Source of the DNA: an uncultured Acholeplasmataceae bacterium
GTDB taxonomy: Bacteria; Bacillota_I; Bacilli_A; Acholeplasmatales; Acholeplasmataceae
Direction of reading: 5' to 3'
Length of the DNA stretch: 5,115 bases
Assembly: GCA_937983315.1 (NCBI GenBank)
Contig: CALKAH010000291.1
Span: forward strand, 1-5,115
Shown in pieces: positions 1 to 5,115 of the stretch. The translations under genes were made by a program, and so were the position numbers. The notes beneath the pieces were generated by a model. It did not search any database. It saw only the letters and a list, made by a program, of their open reading frames with translations, and had not been told where the DNA came from. The number at the start of each line of letters is the position of its first letter. Positions within the stretch are counted from its first letter, which is position 1.

Positions 1-46
1 ACCACCGAGATCTACACTCTTTCCCTACACGACGCTCTTCCGATCT
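1..46 (+). other. Illumina P5/universal adapter remnant (not genomic)
   Basis: These bases match the last 46 nt of the 58-nt TruSeq universal adapter: the P5 flow-cell part runs directly into the read-1 primer site, which ends in GCTCTTCCGATCT at 34-46. No i5 index lies between the two parts, so this is the single-index adapter form. Native DNA begins at 47, where a transporter reading frame is immediately open. The match is from memory of the adapter sequence but is long and exact, so chance is excluded. Confidence 0.98.
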
Positions 47-145
47 GCACATAAAATTGCAGAAACAGTTCATCATCGTGTTGAAGATGTTTTCCCAGAT
101 GTGATTCATTGCATGGTTCACGTCAATCCTGAACGAAATTTATAA
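47..145 (+). CDS. Cation diffusion facilitator transporter, C-terminal end (partial)
   Basis: Only the last 32 codons and the TAA stop (143-145) are present; the 5' part lies beyond the adapter junction. The peptide begins AHKIAETVHHRVEDVFPDVI and ends with CMVHVNPERNL. This pattern, a helix opening with H-x-I-A-E, then a Pro-containing turn and a strand ending V-H-V-x-P, is what I know from the C-terminal cytoplasmic dimerisation domain of the CDF family. CDF proteins export divalent metals such as Zn, Mn, Fe or Co in exchange for protons. In the family this cytoplasmic domain dimerises and can bind regulatory metal. The several His residues fit that, but the metal cannot be told from this fragment. 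The gene ends just before a terminator, so it is the last gene of its transcript. The family call rests on a short segment; another protein with a ferredoxin-like C-terminal domain is less likely. Confidence 0.72.
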   Translation, partial: AHKIAETVHHRVEDVFPDVIHCMVHVNPERNL

Positions 146-152
146 GAAATAG

Positions 153-225
153 AAGACGCAACCCTATGAATGGTGCTATGATGAAGTAAACATAGTTTAA
201 TTCATTGAGTTATAGCGTCTTTTTT
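153..225 (+). terminator. Imperfect intrinsic terminator after the transporter gene
   Basis: AAGACGC (153-159) is exactly complementary to GCGTCTT (215-221), and the 3' arm runs into six T (220-225). The stem continues beyond a three-base bulge (212-214): AAC 160-162 pairs with GTT 209-211, C164 with G207, and ATGAA 166-170 with TTCAT 201-205, with mismatches between. An inner hairpin CTATG/CATAG (176-180 and 191-195) closes a 10-base loop. It starts 7 bases after the transporter stop codon. The long, partly mismatched stem is less compact than a textbook terminator, but the G+C-richest pairing lies at the base next to the T-run, as expected. Confidence 0.75.
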
Positions 226-233
226 GATAAAAT
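205..233 (+). promoter_or_regulatory. Candidate sigma-A type promoter for the giant membrane protein gene
   Basis: TTGAGT (205-210) matches four of six bases of the -35 consensus. TAAAAT (228-233) matches five of six bases of the -10 consensus. The spacer is exactly 17 bases (211-227). Transcription would start near 240, giving a leader of about 30 bases before the ATG at 270. The -35 box and spacer overlap the 3' arm and T-run of the upstream terminator, so this junction both ends one transcript and may begin the next. In A/T-rich DNA such boxes occur by chance, so the call is moderate. Confidence 0.5.
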
Positions 234-254
234 GATGATAACCAATTGAATGAG

Positions 255-263
255 AAAGGCGGG
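255..263 (+). promoter_or_regulatory. Ribosome binding site fixing the start at 270
   Basis: AAAGGCGGG lies 6 bases upstream of the ATG at 270 and resembles AAGGAGG with one substitution in the core. The same frame has a TAA at 228-230. The only other upstream start-like codon in frame is TTG at 246, which lies before this site and has no comparable leader, so ATG 270 is preferred. Confidence 0.75.
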
Positions 264-269
264 ATCTTT

Positions 270-875
270 ATGCCATCATTACCATCATTACTGATTCTCC
301 AATGGGGTATCGTCGGCTTCTATGTCGTGATATACTTCCTACTGGGGTTTTTGAGGGGAGGTTCCAAGTCGACTTACTTTACGATCGTCGCGTTTATCAC
401 GACCTTTATTAGTTTGTTTTTGATCTCATTCATCTCACTCAACTTGATTTTATCGGATACATTTACACTGGTGAGTCTATTAGACATGATCAATGGTTAT
501 GCGGGTGGAATCATTCCTGCACAAGTGATGACCTATGCAGCTGATCCTGTTTTAGCCGCGTTTGCCATTGCAGTCGTGGATTTGATCCTTCGTATTACTG
601 GTTTCATTATTCTTTACCCACTGGTTAAAGGTCTATTGACACTCATCATTTTTAGACCTATCTGGAGTTTTGGTATTAAAAAAGCATTATTAAGACGTCA
701 AAATGAAAAGTATGAAGAGCAATCAATGTCTGAAGGGAAAAAGAAGTTTGTCCCCTCAAAGCGATTAAAGAAAACATTCTTAGGTCGTTTTGTTGGTGGA
801 TTTATGGGATCCCTTCAAGGTCTTTTGGTTGCTTTTATCATGTTATTACCGCTTTTGATTATTTCCGGTTTCCTT
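270..875 (+). other. CvpA-like four-helix membrane domain of the giant protein (residues 1-202)
   Basis: Four hydrophobic stretches are visible: residues about 7-27, 37-60, 92-128 (long, possibly kinked) and 174-202. After helix 1 comes GFLRGG (26-31), like the G-x-x-R-G turn after the first helix of CvpA (colicin V production) proteins. Helix 4 opens with LGRFVGGFMGSLQGLL (171-186), like the R-x-x-G-x-x-x-G-x-x-x-G signature of the last CvpA helix. The loop 137-173 is very rich in Lys and Arg, which by the positive-inside rule places it in the cytoplasm and the chain after helix 4 outside. Mycobacterial MarP is a known case of a CvpA-type membrane domain carrying a folded extracytoplasmic domain (a protease). 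Here the cargo is a repeat array instead. The family match is by motif and topology only. Confidence 0.62.
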
Positions 876-3800
876 ACCGTCGATACAACCCAACAGACCC
901 ATCAGGGTCAAGATGCAACACCACTCGCCATCGGTTTACCTGGTTTTGAGGGTATGGGTGATATGGTGGATGATTACTTAGCTCAAATCGATGAAATGAA
1001 TGCCCAAGGTTTAGGTGCGATGGTCAAACAAATCACCATTTCAGGAAAACCTTTGGATCGCTATATCTTTGATCGTCTTTTTACAACACAAGTTAAACAA
1101 GGCGATCAAGTCACTGACATCAATTGGATCAACGAAATGGAAGGCATCCTTCAAATTACGCGTACTGTCTATGATGGAGGATATCTCGATGATGGATTTG
1201 ACTTATCTCAACTCAATGAAGAAAAACTCGCTGATGTCGATGTCGTCTTTAATTATTTAAAGAATTCAGACTTAATTGCCTACATGATTCCAACAGCTGC
1301 AGCCTTTGGATATGATCAATTCAAAGATAGCTTACCCGCAGGCATCACCGAAGAAATGGCAGAAGTTGGACTAGAACAACTTCAAGCAATCGATTGGAAT
1401 GGTGAGTTTGATAATATACAAGCCATTATTAACGCAGTATTAGCATTTGGATCAGTCGAAGAACTCCAAACGTATATGTCTGACCCCAATTTACTCCTTG
1501 ATTTAACACCTGAACAAGGTGTTCTATTAGCAGACGTTATTCGAGCAATCGGTAATATTCAACTCCTCGACTTAGTTTCAGTAGGTGCTGAATATGCAAC
1601 AACCCTTCAAGCGGTGCAAGATCAACTCACATGGATTGCTCCTGAAGAAAGACAAGCTTATCTTGAAGATCGTTTAGCATTCTTGATAGAAAGTGAAAGC
1701 TTCTTCAATGGTGAAGACGGTGAATTTGCACGTTTAGCACTCCTTATTGAATCGATCTATACCGATGAATTTGGTGATGTGAACTTAAGACAGCTCATAT
1801 CGACCTCAGATCCTGAGGCTTTTCTTGCTGCTCAAAATGAAGAATGGATTGATAATCTTTTAGAAAAGATTGTTGATCTTGAATTATTAATCAATACAAT
1901 ACCCGTCGGTGTTGATTATGCGCTTTATACACAAGTCGGTGATTTAGTCGATGAAACACTTGCTGGTGAATTAGAAACTGCACTTTCTGAAATTGATTGG
2001 CAAGCCGAAATCTTGAATGTTGGTGATATTTATAAGACTGCTGTTCAATTGGGTGTTGTTCAATTACTTGGTGATAATCCTGATTATCTAGCGTTTGTTG
2101 ATGATGTCGTCGTCAACAACATGGATAATGTAAGAGTAATCGTCGGTAAGATCTTTGAAGAAAGTGCCCTTGTGAATGCTGCACTTGAACTAGCAGCACC
2201 GATCTTAGTTGAACGTTTTGTCTCCGACCAAACCATTGCTGGTATTGTACAAGAAGCATTGATCTCAGATCCTGACTCAGGTGTTGTTGATTTTAATGTT
2301 GGCCAAGAAATCAATACCATCTTAGATATTGTTGAAAAAATGTATATCTTTACGAATGCTTCAGAAATCGCGAACTTCAGTGGTATGACTACTGAATCCA
2401 AATTTGAATTATTCTCTGGCTTTGGTACATTAACCAATACTCAATTTGAAGAACTGAAAACATCCTTTGAAAGTCTTCAACTGATCAATCGTGTGGGTCA
2501 ATCAGGTTTAGAGTATGTTCGAGATACCATGGGCATTGCACAGATTTATGTTCCTGATACGGTTTCATTAGGGTCTGATATTGGATCCATTCTTGGTCTA
2601 GGTTATTATGTTGCAAAATACGTGAGTGAACAAAAACCACTCTATCCAACTTATGAAGAGATTGATTTTGCACCACTGTTTGCGGATGATGAGTTTAGAT
2701 CCTATCTCTTGCCAACAGTAGACAATAACCATTCAGAATTATTACTCGCAAATATTGCATTTAATGCTAAGTATTACGCAAATGACCCAGCGATGAGTCA
2801 GTATTTGAGTGTTCCTCAATCACTTCTTGATGCATCCCCTGAATCTGAAGCATGGAAAGATGAACTTACTGCTCTCTTAGGTGCTGTCTTCGACTTAGCA
2901 GCATCCTTTGAAGGTTCAACCGTACTCACACTTTCCTATCACGATGTGATGGCATTCACCGCTGCACCAACAGATGCTAACATTGAACTCATCACACAAT
3001 TTGCTGATCCAATCAAGGCTGATGAAACATTTGGCAGTTTGGATAGTTCAGTGATCTTAAGATCATCATTAAAGAATGTGATTGATACTTTCGGCACATC
3101 CACAGAAGCTACTTTAGGCGGTTATAGCGTTAAGGTTCCCGATATTGCACTCGATGGCTCTATGCTCAAAGAAGGCATTTTGGTTGAACTGATTAATGGT
3201 TTAGCGATTTTAGTCGATGATTTAAACACGACATGGCAATATACAACCATTTCCGAGTTGACATCGAATCTATCTGCTGATGGCATTTTACCTGCATATA
3301 ATAACTTAAGTGATGATTCACTCATTTCTTTTGGTAATATCACCTTGATTAAAGGTGTGATCAGTGAAGCTTTACTCAGTCCAGAAATCAAGAGTTTTGG
3401 TATTCAAAAACTCAACGAAGCTCAAACATTCATTCAAGCTCCTGCCGATTTCTTAGATCTTGATTCCTTACTCTTGGATGTAGAAGGTGTTAAGGGCGAT
3501 GAGATTGGTAAACTTCTCATTTCAGTGAGAAGCTTGCAGCTTACAAGTACCGGTGATCTATCATCGTTTGGTCCTCAAATGTTGAATAACATGATCGGAA
3601 GAAACCTTGATGCAGGTATGGATGATTTAGACCGTTTCTTTGATTCGGGTATTCTGTATACCTTCCTCGATAAAGCACTTCAAATCGATGGACTCAATGA
3701 CTTTGTCAATGATACATTATCCACATCATTTGGTGGTGGAAGTATCACCATTGATATCACACCTCATCCAGCGATGCTAGGTAATGCCATTGACGATGAA

Positions 3801-5066
3801 CCGATTGAAGTCGGACGTATTCCAAAAGAAGAATTTAGAAATATCGTTGTTTCCTTAAGTTTACTGGGCGATCCAAGTACGATTGGCATTGAAACCTTCC
3901 CAGGTATGATCGATCCTTATGCGGTTTCTGATGATTTTACAACCTTCTTAAATTCTGATTTTATCTATGTGATTGTGGGACGTCTTTTTGAAAATCAAGG
4001 TTTTGGTGACTACGTCGGTGGTTTCTTAGGTGATGCCTTTGGTGATGGTATTGATCTTGATATGACCGCACCAAGCGATGCTAAAGGAATAGCAGGCGTT
4101 GAAGAAGACATTATTTCTAAAGCTGAACTTCGTCAAATTATGGTTTCCTTTAAACTGATTGGTTTGGATGGAGGAACCGATATTGATGTTGAAGCGATTC
4201 TTGCTCTTTCAGGTCAAAATGATATTGCGGGTGTTGATGATTTTGATCGCTTTATCGCATCCAAATATATCGCAGATAAGCTTTCAATTATTTTAACCTC
4301 GGATGCCATTTTGGACTTACTTTCTGCAGACCGTTTTGAACCGGTTGATTTTGTGCTACCCGTTTCAACCTATACAACCATTGATGGTCGCGATCGTTTG
4401 ACCAATGATGAGTTTGCAGCCATCTTTAATGGACTCAAGGTTTTAGGTATTACGACGCTCGATGGAAATAACATATCCATCGATACGATTACATCAAAGA
4501 CCAGTGCAGAAATCACCGAAGTTCTAGAATCCAATTATTTATACACATTCATTGATTTAATGCTCAAGTCCGAAACAAGTTTCACCATTCCTTCAACGGC
4601 ACTTGAAACTGCTGGTGAATATGCAGGTATGGTGAAGAAGAGTGAAATCAGTGATATCTTTGTTGCACTTGACATCTTTAATTTGGGTACAGGTCAAGCA
4701 CCCGATCCAGATACCATTACGATTGCTCAAATTCAAGACTTACTCGATCAAACCAATTCTGCAATTGTTCAGTCGCTCTTATCTGATGCAATCATTCAAG
4801 CGTTGGGTGCAGAAAATGTACCAGATGATGCTTACGAAAGTGTCGGTCTATTAACACAAGAAGAATTGGATGCGATTGTGGCTGCACTCGCTGTGATTTC
4901 AGGTGATCCTGACACACCAGTTACTCAAATTGCTAATCAAATTGATACATTAACGGTGGGTCAAGTCAATGATCTCGATGTAACAGATACAGGTTCAGCG
5001 ACGATCAAGCAAATGTTATCCGATGCAATCATCGATGCCATCAATGCAAGTAACATTCCAGAAGAA
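270..5066 (+). CDS. Giant membrane-anchored repeat protein with CvpA-like N-terminal domain (3' partial)
   Basis: One frame stays open from ATG 270 to the adapter junction: 1599 complete native codons and no stop. The final native bases 5067-5068 begin the next codon. Residues about 1-202 form a four-helix membrane domain resembling CvpA. Residues about 203-284 are a juxtamembrane segment. From about 285 onward the chain is an array of some 14 diverged modules. Positively charged loops flank helices so that N-terminus, repeats and any C-terminal part should be outside and the loop 137-173 inside. I saw no Cys codon and only four His (211, 821, 891, 1166). There is no LPXTG-like, protease, nuclease or sugar-hydrolase motif that I recognise. 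Trp is always TGG. Single-domain CvpA proteins are usually under 200 residues, so this is at least eightfold longer. A surface stalk, adhesin or envelope scaffold is the best inference; the function is unknown. The true C-terminus is missing. Confidence 0.9.
876..1121 (+). other. Juxtamembrane segment of the giant protein (residues 203-284)
   Basis: Directly after helix 4 there is a Gln/Thr/Asp-rich stretch (204-217), then a Gly/Met/Asp-rich part (221-250), then ISGKPLDRYIFDRLF (residues about 257-271). The last part ends in a helix followed by a short link to the first module. It may be the second half of a module whose first half was replaced by the membrane domain, or a distinct connector. 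No known domain was recognised. Confidence 0.45.
1122..5066 (+). repeat. Array of about 14 diverged protein modules of about 96 residues
   Basis: Each module opens with a helix that has a Glu (Asp in module 6) followed by hydrophobic-x-x-I/L. Anchor acidic residues are 289, 379, 485, 580, 680, 770, 865, 968, 1078, 1188, 1286, 1381, 1459 and 1532. Spacings are 90, 106, 95, 100, 90, 95, 103, 110, 110, 98, 95, 78 and 73. A second helix around 30-65 residues later often reads N/D/E-S-x-I/L/Y-hydrophobic, followed by about 20 residues to a segment ending I/V-x-I/V-P. Clear cases are EELRQ-like openings at 1188 (EFRNIVVSLSLLG), 1286 (ELRQIMVSFKLIG) and 1381 (EFAAIFNGLKVLG). The early modules share a second-half pattern, for example residues 332-400 against 538-600. 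Copies have drifted far at the DNA level, so this is an old array. Modules 5, 6 and 8 are the least certain. The array is cut at the adapter and may be longer. Confidence 0.7.
4644..5066 (+). repeat. Closest module pair: modules 13 and 14
   Basis: Modules 13 (anchor Glu 1459) and 14 (anchor Glu 1532) are the shortest and most alike. Module 13 holds LLSDAIIQALGAENVPDDA and module 14 holds MLSDAIIDAINASNIPEEA, both near the module end. The DNA shares GATGCAATCAT in both copies, with mostly third-position changes around it. This suggests a later duplication than the rest of the array. Module 14 reaches the adapter junction at about its natural end. Confidence 0.65.
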
Positions 5067-5068
5067 GC

Positions 5069-5115
5069 AGATCGGAAGAGCACACGTCTGAACTCCAGTC
5101 ACCGAATACGATATC
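5069..5115 (+). other. Illumina index-side (P7) adapter with 8-base index (not genomic)
   Basis: Positions 5069-5102 equal the 34-nt TruSeq index-side adapter, starting AGATCGGAAGAGCACACG. CGAATACG (5103-5110) sits exactly where the i7 index belongs. ATATC (5111-5115) is one base different from the ATCTC that should follow. The adapter's first A could also be a native base because libraries are A-tailed. The reading frame runs through it without a stop, so any translated residues past 1599 are artificial. Confidence 0.98.

Noticed and set aside
146..269. Riboswitch or small RNA in the intergenic gap
   Set aside because: The gap is only 124 bases and is accounted for by the terminator stem-loop, promoter boxes and ribosome site; no known riboswitch core was recognised.
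1015..1260. Short sense frame in a different register
   Set aside because: It lies inside the giant gene, starts at GTG without a ribosome site and its product resembles nothing known; the giant frame explains the codon bias. The frame at 4642-4854 is the same case.
2084..2437. Open antisense frame of 117 codons
   Set aside because: It lies wholly opposite the continuous sense frame, has low-complexity Ser/Thr-rich product and no ribosome site I could support. Similar antisense frames at 2485-2676 and 3122-3391 were dropped for the same reason.
270..5066. Mollicute code with TGA read as Trp
   Set aside because: All nine Trp codons are TGG and there is no in-frame TGA in 1599 codons, which would be unlikely at this base composition if TGA were a Trp codon.
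1122..5066. DNA-level tandem repeat or CRISPR array
   Set aside because: Modules are similar as protein only; no repeated identical units or spacers are visible, and shared DNA runs are about a dozen bases at most.
5067..5115. Extra C-terminal residues rich in Arg and Ser
   Set aside because: They are translated from the index-side adapter and are not part of the protein.

Overview
The window is one stretch of bacterial DNA with Illumina TruSeq-type adapter sequence at both ends. Positions 1-46 are the tail of the P5/universal adapter. Positions 5069-5115 are the index-side adapter, an apparent 8-base index and a few following bases. Native DNA is therefore about 47-5068, and both outer genes are cut by library construction or assembly, not by biology.

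The native DNA is low to moderate in G+C (about 40 % on a rough count) and codes on one strand. Codon choice is A/T-leaning (TTA, CAA, GAA, GAT, AAA). TGG is the only Trp codon and there is no in-frame TGA, so the standard bacterial code applies. Together with the protein types this suggests a Firmicutes or Mollicutes-related bacterium, perhaps an Acholeplasma/Izemoplasma-like lineage; that placement is a guess from style.

Layout: 47-145 is the last 32 codons of a cation diffusion facilitator (metal efflux) transporter. Positions 153-225 form an imperfect stem-loop ending in six T, a likely intrinsic terminator. A candidate promoter (205-233) overlaps its 3' arm and is followed by a Shine-Dalgarno-like site (255-263). 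From 270 to the end of native DNA there is a single uninterrupted reading frame of at least 1599 codons with no stop.

The giant protein has an N-terminal four-helix membrane domain resembling CvpA (residues about 1-202), with a strongly basic loop that should be cytoplasmic. A very long, acidic, cysteine-free region follows, predicted to lie outside the membrane. By eye that region is built from about 14 diverged tandem modules of 73-110 residues (mean about 96), each opening with a helix of the form E-hydrophobic-x-x-I/L. I recognise no enzyme signature in it. My reading is a membrane-anchored surface stalk, scaffold or adhesin of unknown function. The two genes are on the same strand but separated by a terminator and a promoter, so they are probably transcribed independently.
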